The position numbers and the translations under genes were made by a program. Positions 1-12,741 of a stretch of 64,000 nt of DNA are shown in pieces; position 1 is the stretch's first letter, and each line of letters starts with the position of its first letter. The notes below the pieces were generated by a model. The model worked only from the letters and a program-made list of their open reading frames with translations. It searched no databases and was not told the origin of the DNA. This DNA comes from Mercenaria mercenaria (taxonomy: Eukaryota > Mollusca > Bivalvia > Venerida > Veneridae): positions 78,253,001 through 78,317,000 of the forward strand of contig NC_069361.1 in NCBI RefSeq assembly GCF_021730395.1, read 5' to 3'.

Positions 1-3000
1 ACAGGGTGAACTGACTTGTATATAGGATCTAGGCCAAAGCTCTTACAAATCAAGAATAAATCTTGTCTGCTGGAATGTCGAAGGGTTGTTAAACAAACTT
101 AAATTTGATGATTTTATTAATTATCTAACGCAATTTGAAATCTGTGGACTGTTAGAAACTTGGACTTTGGACAAAGATAATGTTGAGTTTATATTGCCGA
201 ATTATAAATGTTTTAAGAATGATGCAATTAAATATGAAAAACGAGGAAGGTCAATGGCGGGAATATGCGTTTTTATAAAACAGACGATATTACAGTTTGT
301 GAAACGTATAGAATCAGCCTGTAAATTTTGCGTATTTCTGAGAATGGACAAGATTTTCATGAATACAAACCAAGATGTGCTCTTATGTTTTTAGCTCATC
401 TGATTTTTTTGAAAAAAATAGATGAGTTATTGTCATCACTTGAGCGGTTGTCGGCGTCGGCGTCGGCATTGCCAGGTTAAGTTTTATGTTTAGGTCAGCT
501 TTTCTCCTAAACTATCAAAGCTATTGCTTTGAAACTTGGAATACTTGTTCACCATCATAAGCTGACCCTGTATAGCAAGAAACATAACTCCATCTTGCTT
601 TTTGCAAGATTTATTGCCCCTTTTGGACTTAGAAAATCAGTTTTCTTGGTTAAGTTTTATGTTTAGGTCAGCTTTTATCCTAAACTATCAAAGCTATTGC
701 TTTAAAACTTGCAACACTTGTTCACCATCATAAGTTGACCCTGTACAGCAAGAAACATAACTCCATCCTGCTTTTTGCAAGATTTATGGCCCCTTTTGGA
801 CTTAGAAAATATCAGATTTCTTGGTTAAGATTTATGTTTAGGTCAACTTTTTCTCTTAAACTATCAAAGCTATTGCTTTGAAACTTGCAACACTTGTTCA
901 CCATCATAAGCTGACCCTGTACAGCAAGCAGCGTAACTCCATCCTGATTTTTGCAATAATTATTGCCCCTTTTGGACTTAAAAATCATTTTCTTGGTTGA
1001 GTATTATGTTTAAGTCAACTTTTCTCATAAACTATCAAAGCTATTGCTTTAAAACTTGCAACAGTTTTTCACCATCATAAGTGGACACTGTACATCAAGA
1101 AACATAACTCTATCCTGCTTTTTGCAAGAATGATGGCCCTTTTTAGACTTAGAATATCATGGGTAGGACAATATTTCTATTACACAAAAAAAATCAGATG
1201 AGCGTCAGCACCCGCAAGGCGGTGCTCTTGTTTATATTTGCCACCGGATTCCTCCCCGTGTTATAAATATAAAACAGTCAAAGGTGTTGAACTTTTTGAA
1301 AGTTATTTGCATGATCTTAATATCGACTTAAATGAAGTCCACATTTGTCTATACGGAGACCTAAATGCAAGAACTGCAGTAAAAGTTGATTATCTAGAAG
1401 TTATAAAATTACCACAAGAACTACTACAATATGAAGATATATTAAGCGACCAGGTTCCAATTAGGGAATCTTTGGACAAGATATTAAATACCAGGGGCGA
1501 AAATCTAATTCAGTTTTGTAAAGCGTATTCCTTGTTGATAGCAAACAGTAGATGTAAAAATGACGAAAGGGGGCAATACACATTTACTGACCACATGGGC
1601 AACAGTGTCATAGATTACTTTGTCGCAGTATATGAAATTTTACAAAATATTGTTTTAAATATTGGAAATAGGGCTGAATCATCGCATTTCCCCATTGAAG
1701 TTGCATTTAGAATAAAAAGAAATGTAGACAATAAACGGGATATTAATGAAGGTCTGAGGTCCAAGTTGAAGTACATATTCAATTAAAAAACTATAAGTTA
1801 TTTTAAATTGCAAATGCAAATATTGCTGTCAAATGGAAAATTGCAAGAGTTCATGTCAATGATTGAAAATGTTGATACTGATATAAATGTTGTGCTTTAT
1901 AGAATACAAGACCTTTTGAAATCATGTGCTAAACATTGCTCTAGTACAATTTGTCCAAGAAGAAAATCACAGCCTTCATGGTTTGATAAAGAGTGTGCGA
2001 CATTGAAGAAAGTTAAATATGAATGTCTGAGAAAGTACAGACGAATACAATCAGAAGAAAATCTTAATAGCTATAAATTAGCAAGAAATACATTTAAAAG
2101 TGAATGTGATAAGAAGAAGTCGAATTATTATCATAAAGAGTTAAATCAACTAATGGACTTAATGCAATCACCAAAATCTTTCTGGCGGAAAGTTAGATCA
2201 CTGTCAGAGTCACGATCAATGCAGAACAATATAACAAATGAACAGTGGAATGAACATTTTAAAAAACTCTTCTCGGGAGAACCCAAACAAGATGAAATTC
2301 AAGATGTGAATATTGTTTTCGAAGGCAGTCATATTCTTGATGACATCGAAAACATAATTTTTAATTCAGAAATCACGGATGAAGAAATATTATCAAGTAT
2401 TAAGAACTTAAATGAATCAAAAGCGGCCGGACCCGACGAATTACCACCCGGGATATTTATACACTCTTAAGAGTTGTTCTTGCCAGTTTTAAACAGTCTG
2501 TTCAATAGAATGTTTAGAAACGGGGAGTTCCCAGAAAATTGGAGCAGTGCAATTATAGTTCCGATTCTCAAAAGAGAGGATCCAAATGAAACTACAAACT
2601 ATAGGGGAATATCCTTGCTTGACATTTTTGGTAAACTCTACACAAGTATTTTAAATAAAAGATTGACATTTTATGCAAATGTTTACCTAAAAATAAATGA
2701 AGCACAAGCAGGCTTCTAGAGCTCGTACTCTACTATCGACAATGTATATATTCTCCAATCGTTGATTTCTAAATATTTGTCAAAAAAGATAGGTAAACTT
2801 TACATGGCGTTTGTTGATTTTAAAACAGCATTTGACTCGGTCAGACGTGACAAGTTGTGGCACACTTTAAGGAATGCTGGAGTGTCTGGAAATCTATTTA
2901 ATGCCATACATGGTATGTATAGGTCCGTAAAAGCATGTGTAAGAACAACTTCGGGTTCCTTAACTGATTATTTCTCTTGTCCAATCGGATTAAAGCAAGG

Positions 3001-4812
3001 ATGCATGGTGTCACCAATTTTATTCACAATCTTTATCAATGAGCTAGCGGAATTAATTCAATCTAGTGGTGTCAGAGGCGTTCAAATATTTCCTGATGTC
3101 ACCGAAATACTCATCTTAATGTTTGCAGATGATGTAGCACTGATCTCCGATACAATTAAAGGGCTCCAGTCACAATTGGATACGTTAAAACAATTCTGCA
3201 CAGATTGCGGTATGTTGGTAAATAGTCAAAAAACTAAAATTGTGGTTTTTAAGCATGGAGGTAATTTATCAAAGCACCAAAAATGGTTCTATGATGGGAA
3301 ATTGTTAGACTGTGTATCCAGTTTTACTTATGTCGGGGTGAAATTAAGTCAAACCTTATCGTTCAATGTCATGGCTATTAAGCAAGCTTTGCAAGGAAAA
3401 CGAGTGTTAGTGTCATTATTAAGATCGCTATATAAGTGTGGTCAGCTGCCAAAATCAATTTTCTTTAAACTTTTTGATGTAAAAATCGCCCCTGTTTTAC
3501 TTTACGGCTCAGAGATATGGGGATTTGAACAGAGAAATTGTGTAGAAGTAATACATAGGTACGCTTGCAAAAGATATATGGGTGTTAACCTCCAATCATG
3601 CAACGCAGCAGTACTTGGTGACTGTGGAAGACTTCCATTATATATACAAACAGCGAAACGAGTAATTACATATTGGTTGAAACTTACCAAAATGCCTGAA
3701 AGTAGATATGTTCGCAAGTGCTATTTAATGCAGAAATTATTAGATGAAAATGGTCAAAATAACTGGGTCACAAAAGTCAAATCTCTTCTCCAGAGGAATG
3801 GTTTTGGCTACATTTGGGAACTTCAAAGTGTTCAAAACGAAAGGCTTTTTCTAAGGTCCTTTGTACAAAGACTTACTGACCAGTTTAAACAATCATGGAA
3901 TGAGGAACTGTCAAAAAATCATAAACTGGTATATTACAGAGGTTTCAAATCAGTATTGGAACATGAACCTTATCTTGATTGTCTTTTTATCAGGAAATTT
4001 AGACATGCGCTAGCGCAATTAAGAACATATGTTCATTCTTTAGAAATTGAGCTCGGTAGACGTAACAATACACCAAGAGAATCTAGAATTTGTAAACTGT
4101 GTTCAGAAGGTGTAGAGGACGAATTGCACTTCGTTCTTGTGTGCCCTGCGCACCATGACTTACGACAAGTGTACATTCCAGCAAAATATTACCAAACTGT
4201 AACAACACAAAAGTTCAATATCTTAATGGCAACCAGAAATGAGTCACTAATTAAAAATATTGCTAGTTATGTTTTCTTTGCATTTGAAAGAAGAAAATCA
4301 CTATTGAGCTAATATTAATTGTCACGTGTTATGAATCACGCCACATTATTTTACAGTATTAATAGGTTAAGGCATGTAGAATTAAAATGAACGTATAAAT
4401 TTCGATTTTAACTGATCATATATAACGTGTTGTAATAATGCTTAATTGTTATAGTTATGCTGCCAAACTGTTTGAAAGTGTTATATATCTTAAGCAAAAA
4501 GAAATAGTATGTTATAGTTAGAAATATATTTTGCTATTCAAGAGGTATCTTAACTGTACATGTATTTGTTAATTAAATGATGAAAAAATACATTAATACT
4601 AAAATGTTTCTAAGAATTACAAATGTATTTGTACTTGAACTTAATGTTTTAACCAATGTAAAAGTTACATATATATGCATTATATATTGTCGGTATGACT
4701 AACATTGCGATATGTGTACACATACTATGTCTTTATATGTAATGTCTTGATATTATACTATGTTATGGGCCGGAGGCCTAGATCATTTTGTAAATAAAGT
4801 TGTAGTAGTAAA
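1..4812 (+). mobile_element. LINE (APE endonuclease + reverse transcriptase), 5' end outside window, inactivated
   Basis: One reading frame runs from about 44 to 4312. It starts with an APE-type endonuclease (CWNVEGL near 70; GDLNAR near 1360; VIDYF near 1610; SSHFPI near 1680, where SDH is usual). A linker follows, then a reverse transcriptase with motif A (FVDFKTAFDS, near 2812), motif B (KQGCMVSP, near 2990) and catalytic FADD (3122-3133). The C-terminal C-x2-C...H...C knuckle (CKLCSEG...HFVLVC) lies near 4090-4150. The frame is interrupted by in-frame stops at 1784 (TAA), 2468 (TAA) and 2717 (TAG) and by the repeat element at 391-1230. I see no frameshift in the RT part, so decay is recent. 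The 3' UTR (4313-4812) ends in AATAAA and a short GTAGTA tail. No RNase H domain is seen. The exact clade (Jockey, CR1 or relative) cannot be set by eye. Any upstream ORF1 is outside the window. Confidence 0.9.
391..1232 (+). mobile_element. Pearl/Helentron-like non-autonomous element, family A copy 1, inserted in the LINE
   Basis: The left end is TTTAGCTCATCTGATTTTTT. Next comes a (GTCGGC)n run at about 449-470, then roughly four tandem monomers of about 175 bp. The reverse complement of the left stem follows (AAAAAATCAGATGAGC, near 1187-1204). The 3' hairpin has stem AGCACC/GGTGCT and is followed by CTTGTT. Removing the element restores the LINE reading frame (..LLC-LYLPPDSS..) with no target duplication, so it entered between T and T. 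This matches the described bivalve pearl elements and the Helentron-associated HINE structure. There is no coding capacity. Confidence 0.85.
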
Positions 4813-5935
4813 CAAAATAAAATGTGTTGAAAATAATAATATGGTCAACCTTGTGCCGCGTGGTAATTGGACAAAGGAGTAGTTCACACTTATTCACAAA
4901 CACTCGGTCCTTTGTGTATCATTTCAATATAAAACAATTTAATCAATTGACAGGTCAAGATTTAAAGAGGTGTAAATAATTCTAAACACATGTAACCATT
5001 TTAATGCATCGATTATACGTCATGGAAATAGCGGCCTGTGATGGAATTTTATGCAGGTACATGTAAAAAATAAAAATGACTGTTGAGATAATTCAAATAA
5101 AGGATTTTCATGATATTTTGTTGTTTTTATATTTATTTTTGTAAATGTTTACAATGTCGTGTACATCATTACATGATTTTTTTTGTATTTTGATAAACAA
5201 GCTTGTAAGAGAAATAATTTCAGTTTGATCAACGTGGTTGTAAAGTTGAATAAAATCATTGCACAATTATAAAGGACTCGACTTAAAACTGTTACAAAAA
5301 TATGTTTGTCTTAATCATGAGACATCGGAAAACCCTTTGAATTATGCAATTTCTGTTAGGCTAATGGGGTGTTGATTTTGTCACATTGTCATATATTAAA
5401 TATAATCTAAACATTAAAATCTGAGTTCTGCACTGAAGGTAACACAGTTTTAAGAGCTATTTCAATAAAGTTATACTAAGAAAAATCCAGTTTGTCTAAA
5501 AAGAGAAAAAGCTGGAAAAAATACTCAATCTTGGGTTAGGGGTAACGTAATTACGAGAAAATGAATTAGTCAATTATATTTATCGCTCCGTAAATATCAA
5601 CTTAAACGTTCAAATGATCTCCAAAACTTTTACAGCACTTTAAAGACATTTCAATCTGGTAATGTGATGAGTAATAAACAAATCGATACTTGTTGACTCA
5701 AAAGAACCATTTACAAAAACAGTCTGACAGATGTGAAATCATGGTTCATCAAAAATGGACGTCAATAGGCATTTTGAAGGCTCGAAGAGAAAAAAGTTAC
5801 AGAAATACCAAAAAATTAATGTAAAATACGCATTAAATGAGGAATATGCTGAATTTTATATAACACAAAATGTCTAGACCCTTTAACTTCAACTTAGGTG
5901 CATTCCACCTTCACTGCAGCTGTTTTTTTTGTTGG
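4813..5935. other. Non-coding AT-rich DNA, nothing recognised
   Basis: No ORF above background, no clear repeat unit and no RNA gene seen. It lies between the LINE 3' tail and a TCAAA-type microsatellite. Confidence 0.5.
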
Positions 5936-6130
5936 TGATCAAATCAAATCAAATCAACATTTATTAATTGTCTATAAACATTTACCACTACAATCATAAG
6001 CTGATCAAATCAGATCTAATCAAATCAATCATAAATCAAATCGAAATCAGATCAATCATAAATCAAATCAGTCAAATCAAATCAGTATTTATTTATTGTC
6101 AGCAAACATATAACACTACAAACATAAGCA
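5936..6130 (-). repeat. TCAAA/ATCAA microsatellite with two related LINE/SINE-tail-like segments
   Basis: Irregular (ATCAA)n runs separate two similar blocks (about 5957-6003 and 6087-6130). On the minus strand both read as ...TAGTG..ATGTTT..GACAAT..AATAAAT.. followed by the TTTGA repeat. This looks like the 3' end and variable tail of a non-LTR element present twice. The parent element is not recognisable. Confidence 0.45.
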
Positions 6131-7230
6131 ATGTATAGCTTTAGACCGACATTTTAAACTCAGAATCTATTAATAAGATATTTGGAAAATGCAAAAAAAA
6201 GATAATACCACATGAAGAGTTCTTTTTAATAACATATATTATGAATGAATAGAAATATCTGGCTTGAGGGTAACTGTTTTGGCGGTAACGAGGCTCTCTG
6301 CTTACCCGATAGATTCTTTTCTTGCATACCATATTCTTCAATAAATAGAAGTAACAAAATAAAACAATGCTTTTCTTTAAAATTTAAGCACCATTTTATT
6401 ATAGTAGCGTATGAATTTACGCATTCATTAATAAATTTCAGCATGTTAGTCATCTTTTCCAGCACCGGCAAAAACACTGGAAACATTTTTAATATCAAAT
6501 ATTTATTTTATGCTCCTCAGTGAAATACTGAAATTTATCGGTGAAATAAAATTGATACTTTCACTGTTTCAAACAGTGAAAATATCTTCTTTTTTTTCAC
6601 TGGTACGGAATTACATAATATGGATTATAGATGATAGAAAATTCCTTGCAAAATATTCTTCAGTAAAGGTATAAATGTTTAAAAAATAACAGGATCATAA
6701 AGATTTACATTCTATTATAAATAAATGTAACAGAAATCATGAAACATAGATTCTAATAGAACTATTTACATTTTTTCTACAAAGATATTCTGATGTCACG
6801 ATATTATGACGTCATGATGCGATGCACGTGACGTTGTGCGAACAAACTGGAAATAATTTTGTTAAAACCATTAAAAATGCATAAAATAAATAGAAAATTT
6901 GTTTGTTTCAGTGTAAGATTGAAATATATTTCACTCATGAACACCATAATTACTCGTGAAAATATTGCATTATAGTGTTCACCCGGTGAAATATATTTCG
7001 ATCTTACACTAAAACAAACAAATATCCTCTAGATCTATATATTGGCTGTTTTAGAGAAAGAACTTGGCAGAAAAATTATTATAAAGGTTTAAACAGCATT
7101 GTATTTCATTCACCACTGAGTGAGTATTATCACATGTTATTCTGGAAAATACCTAAATGCTTGTATTTACTAAGTAACAAAAGAACTAATTTGAAAATTG
7201 TAATATCTAAAATCATTGATGCTGTTACTT
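6131..7230. repeat. AT-rich non-coding DNA with a 127-bp foldback element (6897-7023)
   Basis: Arms at about 6897-6943 and 6975-7023 are near-perfect inverted repeats. Both contain GTGTAAGATYGAAATATAT, and a short loop separates them. A second small palindrome (CACTGTTTCAAACAGTG) lies near 6561. The rest shows nothing recognisable. Probably a foldback MITE; no target duplication identified. Confidence 0.55.
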
Positions 7231-8429
7231 TTTAGCTCATCTGATTTTTTGAAAAAAAATGATGAGTTATTGTCATCACTTGAGCGGTTGTCGGCGTCAG
7301 CGTCTGCGTCGGCGTTGCCTGGTTAAGTTTTATGTTTAGGTCAGCTTTTCTCCTAAACTATCAAAGCTATTGCTTTGAAACTTGGAATACTTGTTCACCA
7401 TCATAAGCTGACCCTGTATAGCAAGAAACATAACTCCATCTTGCTTTTTGCAAGATTTATGGCCCCTTTTGTACTTAGAAAATATCAGATTTCTTCGTTA
7501 AGTTTTATGTTTAGGTCAGCTTTTCTCCTAAACTATCAAAGCTATTGCTTTGAAACTTGGAATACTTGTTCACCATCATAAGCTGACCCTGTATAGCAAG
7601 AAACATAACTCCATCTTGCTTTTTGCAAGATTTATGGCCCCTTTTGTACTTAGAAAATATCAGATTTCTTGGTTAAGTTTTATGTTTAGGTCAACTTTTC
7701 TCCTAAACTGTCAAAGCTATTGCTTTGAAACTTGGAATACTTGTTCACCATCATAAGCAGACCCTGTACATCAAGAAACATAACTCCATCTTGCTTTTTG
7801 CAAGATTTATTGCCCCTTTTGGACTTAGAAAATCAGTTTTCTTGGTTAAGTTTTATGTTTAGGTCAGCTTTTATCCTAAACTATCAAAGCTATTGCTTTA
7901 AGACTTGCAACACTTGTTCACCATCATAAGTTGACCCTGTACAGCAAGAAACATAACTCCATCCTGCTTTTTGCAAGATTTATGGCCCCTTTTGGACTTA
8001 GAAAATATCAGATTTCTTGGTTAAGTTTTATGTTTAGGTCAACTTTTTCTCTTAAACTATCAAAGCTATTGCTTTGAAACTTGCAACACTTGTTGACCAT
8101 CATAAGCTGACCCTGTACAGCAAGCAACATAACTCCATCCTGCTTTTTGCAATAATTATTGCCCCTTTTGGACTTAGAAAATCATTTTCTTGGTTGAGTA
8201 TTATGTTTAAGTCAACTTTTCTCATAAACTATCAAAGCTATTGCTTTAAAACTTGCAACAGTTTTTCACCATCATAAGTGGACACTAAACATCAAGAAAC
8301 ATAACTCTGTCCTGCTTTTTGCAAGAATGATGGCCCTTTTTAGACTTAAAAAATCATGGGTAGGACAATATTTCTATTACACAAAAAAAATCAGATGAGC
8401 GTCAGCACCCGCAAGGCGGTGCTCTTGTT
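7231..8429 (+). mobile_element. Pearl/Helentron-like element, family A copy 2, six tandem monomers
   Basis: It has the same ends as the copy at 391-1232: left stem AGCTCATCTGATTTTTT, a GTCGGCGTC run, and right hairpin AGCACC/GGTGCT followed by CTTGTT. The core monomers of about 175 bp start near 7321, 7496, 7671, 7843, 8017 and 8190, and the first two are almost identical. The copy is longer than copy 1 by about two monomers (1199 against about 842 bp). ORF-like stretches of 65-68 residues recur once per monomer and are a by-product of the repeat. Confidence 0.85.
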
Positions 8430-8989
8430 GAATTAAGATGCGTCTTAAAAGGCAGGGATTGGGCTTAAAATAAATGTTATCACGGTAGTTATTCCACATG
8501 TGAATAACCTCAACCAGGTCATACTGAGCTACATAGCAACAATTGTATTGAAATATTATGACATGTCATTGTGGAGGCGTGATTTGTAATAGACCTCTCC
8601 TCCAGTGAATATTTGATATGCTATTCGATATTTTAATTTCATGGGCTTGAAATTTCGTTGTTTGGGTCAATACAGCTATTTCTTGGAGATTACAACTTCT
8701 GAATATAAATTGAATGGGAATTCTGTATGTTTGTAGGGATTTAATTTAGTAAATAAATGCAAATCACAAAATCCTCAAAAACTAGTACACCATAAATTGT
8801 AACTATTTCGCAGTAGCATTTAACCAGACTGAAAGAAGTAATTGGGAGGTAAAGCATTTCAGTGATGGTACTTGAATATTTCTATGTAGTTGCTATTTTA
8901 GTAACCTATATGACATGTGCCTAATAATCATTTTATAACCTTCCAAAAAAATTTTTTTATAGCAGTTAAATACATATAATCTCATTTTT
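8430..8989. other. 3' flank of the TRIM-like gene, nothing further recognised
   Basis: AT-rich and non-coding. It follows the minus-strand stop codon of the B-box gene and probably contains its 3' UTR. No repeat boundary seen. Confidence 0.4.
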
Positions 8990-10774
8990 TCACCATATGT
9001 CATACATTCTTATACATTTAACACCACCCACAACAAGTTTGTTTGTGTTAGTGCAGGTAATACTTCGACCTTTCATGTCTTGAAAAACCTGCAGTTTGGT
9101 GCAATCAGCAGATAGCTGATGAACATTCCTTGTACCGGCACTGATGACATACACATTGTCTTCATTGTCTACTGTTATACCCCGGGGTTCTTTCAAGTCA
9201 TTGTCTCTGTAGATGGCCTTGACCTTTCCCTCCAAGGTCATACTAGTAACAGTATTCCTTATATAGTCAGATACATAGATTGTTTCATGGTCTTGACTGA
9301 TTGCTAAACCATTACAGCCAGTAAACAGACTTTTACCTTCAGAATCAGTGTGAAAAGTTTTTATAATGCATCCTTGCATATCAATAATTTGAATGTTTGA
9401 ACCATCTGCCACTATTAAATTTTCATTGTTATATACTAGATCAAACTATGCCAGGTCAGTGTCAATTGTATAATCTTTACTAAGTAAACCAGACTTTGAT
9501 ACAGTTAGAAATTGTATTTTATGTGTAAATGTTGCTGCAATTTTACATTTTTCTACAGTAGTAACATTCCACATTTTCTCCCCTGTAATAATTTCTGATG
9601 TCACCTTCTTATTCCTTATATCAATCACCTTTATTGAATTGTTATCATCTGCAACAACAATATAATGCTCATGTATCATTGTTACACCTATTACATAGGG
9701 GCATGTTTTATCATTGGTGGTTCTAACATTTATCTCTGTGTTCAGTCTTGGTGATTTCAATGTTGACAAATCAGGTCTTTTAGTTGTCTTTTTTGTGGTG
9801 TCTTGAATTTTTGCAGGAAACTTTGTAATTTGTAATTGTTGTTTCCCGGTAGCTTGTGTTACACTTTGATCCAAGAACAAAGTTTCTGTTTCCAGTCTGC
9901 ATATTTCAGTAACATTTTTCTTCATATCTTTAACCTGGGATGAAGGAAGAAGTTTGTATTTCAGTATTTTACTTCCTGCCTCCATGTTTTGGCATTTTCT
10001 CTCAACAGCATCAATGTCTGTGACTGAAAGTTTCATAGTTATGTATGCTTCACTATGTTGCCCAGCTTTCTGCTTTGTAGTGATCTTTGTTTTAAAATCT
10101 GCAAGGTCTTCATTGATGGTATCATATGTTTTAGATGCTGCTGTCACAACAGCTGTATTACTTATGTGCATTTCATCAATCTTTTTGTCCATTTCTTTTT
10201 CAAGTTCATCAAAGAATTTGTTAATTTCAGCTCGTTGATTGTTCAGCTCTTTCTTTGCCATCTTTCTCATATTGTCGGTTGTACCTGACATTGATTTTAA
10301 TGTGCTTTTTTTGTCTTGAACTTGTTGTGAAAGAATATCAACTTTCTGCAATATAATTTGAAAGTCTTGACTGATGTTTGGTGCTTTAACAATTTTTGGA
10401 ATATGTTCAACTTTCTCACATTGTCTATGATCTAGTGTAATACATGTAGTACAGCCAAGCCTGTCACATGACCGACAGAGATATTCAATAACCTTGTCTG
10501 AATGTAGGTCACATTTTGTAAGACATGAATCCTTTACATTGATTCCAGTGACAGTATGAGGCATATTGCTCTTGTCCTGAAGTACATGGTTTCTGAAAGC
10601 CTTAAATAGTTTATGGTTTCTGTAACATTGTCCACACAAATATTCAGAACAGTCAACACAGTAACTTGTAGCCTCAGTCCGTCTTCCATCTTGTTCACAA
10701 GGTTCACATAAAATATCTTTCACTTCATCAGAACCTCCTACAACTGATCTACTGAAATCCTTACATGCTGCCAT
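8990..10774 (-). CDS. TRIM-like B-box / coiled-coil / NHL-like protein, interrupted by one in-frame TAG
   Basis: Single-exon frame from ATG (10774-10772) to TGA (8992-8990). B-box 1 covers residues 23-63 (C23, C26, C39, C42, C47, C50, H54, H63). B-box 2 covers 88-124 (C88, H91, C100, C103, C108, C111, H116, H124). A lysine/glutamate-rich coiled coil covers about 130-290. The C-terminus has NHL-like beta-propeller blades (TIYVSDYIRNTVTS, PRGITVDNEDNVYVIS). There is no N-terminal RING, so ubiquitin-ligase activity is not predicted. Residue 443 is TAG (9448-9446), but the same frame continues intact for about 150 more codons with good blade sequence. This is a very recent nonsense mutation, a null allele, a sequence error or a read-through product. 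RING-less B-box/NHL genes are expanded in bivalves and often tied to innate immunity; the exact role here is unknown. Confidence 0.85.
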
Positions 10775-11781
10775 TTTGTAAAGTTTTCAAAGTTTTATTA
10801 TAAATCCGTAGTATATTTCTTCAGGATTGACTGGTTAAACTTTGTTGTAAAAATGTAGCACAGATACCCGGATTTAAACCTTCAGTAGGTTAATTGATTT
10901 TAAACTTACATGTACTGTGCTTTTATGATTAAATGGGTGTTATCAGGTATGACTTATTTTCAAAAGTAAATCAGGTTTTTATAAAGATTTCAGGAATAGA
11001 TCTGAGGAATCCTCCGGGTATAATTTACACAACAGAGCCTTTAGAATTTAAGCAAAATTTTTTATAAGAACCTATACGCAGGTCATTCTATCCCTTTTAA
11101 GACTTGTTTTCATCCCCCTTTGAAATTCAGTGGCTATTGCATTGTATTGACTAAAGGTTAGGCTAAATGACCTCCCACAAGTCCATACTTATAGTGCCGT
11201 TAACACTACCTAATGAATATTTAGTGAGTAGAACTCACAGCTTAGTGAGTAACACTCACGGCTCTGTTAACAGTGACCAGTGAACACTACTGATTGAGTA
11301 GTACTCACAGCCCCATGAACATTTTACTGAGAGAGCAATGTTCCATGAACATTTTTCAGTTAAAAGTACTCGCAGCACCAAGAACATTACTAAATGAGCA
11401 ATGTTCAGTGAACACTATTCTGTGGTCAGAGTTCAATGAGCAGTACTCCGAGGTGTGAAGACTTTTCACTGTGTATTAGCAATGGTCAGTTAAAATTGTC
11501 AGCGCACCACACCAGAATAACGAACATTCAATGAAAAAAGACTGTGCGACCACATACAAGCGTTCAAGAGATCCAGAAAATGTCTATATATTATAAGCAG
11601 TGAAATGGCCTCGATATTCTTTCGTTTTTGACATTAAAATCCGAATATGTTTGTATGGATTTTCTCAAATATTTAAGTGCTTATAAACTATCTTAAAAGA
11701 CTTTTAGTAATTTAAGTTCATTGAAACGATCAAAAGGCATTGAAAGCTATACCCCCTGTTTTGAAAGCAAATCATTAATAT
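10775..11781. other. Upstream flank of the TRIM-like gene; short irregular CTCAC/GTGAGT repeats at 11195-11470
   Basis: No gene. Between about 11195 and 11470 short motifs (GTGAGTA, ACTCACAG, CAGTGAACA, AACATTT) recur in both orientations without a clean period. They look like a decayed palindromic or tandem repeat. The rest is plain AT-rich sequence, presumably including the promoter of the minus-strand gene. Confidence 0.4.
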
Positions 11782-12741
11782 AACAAGAGCTGTCGGAGGA
11801 CAGCAACGCTCGACTATTCAACAGCCTTGTCAATTGAATGAATACAAAAGTTGAAAAAGGGGCATAATTTTGTAAAATGCAAAGTAGAGGTATTGAACCT
11901 CTGTACTGCATGTCATATCATGACAGTGAACAAGTGTGTGAAGTTTCAATTCTTTCCAGTTTGTGGATACTGAGATACCAGCTTACATACAAAAACTTAA
12001 CAAAAAACTGCTAAGTCAAAGGGGCATAATTTTGTAAAAATGCCAAGTAGAGTTATGGGACCTTCACAGTGCATGTTAAATCATGACAGTGAACAAGTGT
12101 GTGAAGTTTCAATCCATTCCAATTAGTGGATACTGAGATATCAGATTACATACAAAAATTTAACCAAAAACTGCTAAGTCGAAAAAGGGGCATAATTTTG
12201 AAAAAAAGAGAGTAGAGTTATGGGACTTGCTTAGTGCATGTCAGATCATGATAGTGAACAAGTATGTGAAGTTTCAATCCATTCCCATTAGTAAGTACTG
12301 AGGTACCAGCTTACATACAAAACCTTAACCAAAAATTTCTAAGTCGAAAAAGGGGCATAATTTTGTAAAAAAGCAAAATAGAGTTATGCAACCTGTGCAA
12401 TGTAGATCAGTTCATCACAGTGAATAAGTGTGTGAAGTTTCAATCAATTCCCACAAGTGGTTACTGAGTTACCAGCTTACATACAAAACCTTAACCAAAA
12501 ATTTCTAAGTCGAAAAAGGGGCATAATTTTGTAAAAAAGCAAAATAGAGTTATGGAACCTGTGCAATGTAAGTCAGTTTGTCACAGTGAATAAGTGTGTG
12601 AAGTTTCAATCCATTCCCACAAGTGGTTACTGAGATACCAGCTTACATACAAAACCTTAACCAAAATCGGGACGCCGACGCCGACGCCGACGCATTGGCG
12701 AGTGCAATAGCTCACTATTCTAAGAATAGTCGAGCTAAAAA
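11782..12741 (-). mobile_element. Pearl/Helentron-like element, family B copy 1
   Basis: Read on the minus strand, it starts TTTTTAGCTCGACTATTC, has an inverted GAATAGTGAGC segment and a (GGCGTC)n run (12672-12693), and then a core of about four monomers of about 166 bp (starts near 12010, 12172, 12338, 12505). It ends with hairpin GCTGTC/GACAGC followed by TCTTGTT (11782-11800). The 3' end has the same design as families A, C and D, although stem and core sequences differ. Confidence 0.8.

Noticed and set aside
6245-6523. Overlapping 90-codon ORFs on both strands
   Set aside because: AT-rich, no domain, mutually exclusive frames.
7375-8277. Series of ORFs of 65-68 residues beginning [18 protein letters not shown]
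   Set aside because: They recur once per 175-bp monomer of the family A core and differ as the DNA repeat does; no protein constraint.
7321-12700. Tandem cores considered as CRISPR arrays
   Set aside because: Units are contiguous 145-175-bp satellites without unique spacers, in a eukaryotic genome.
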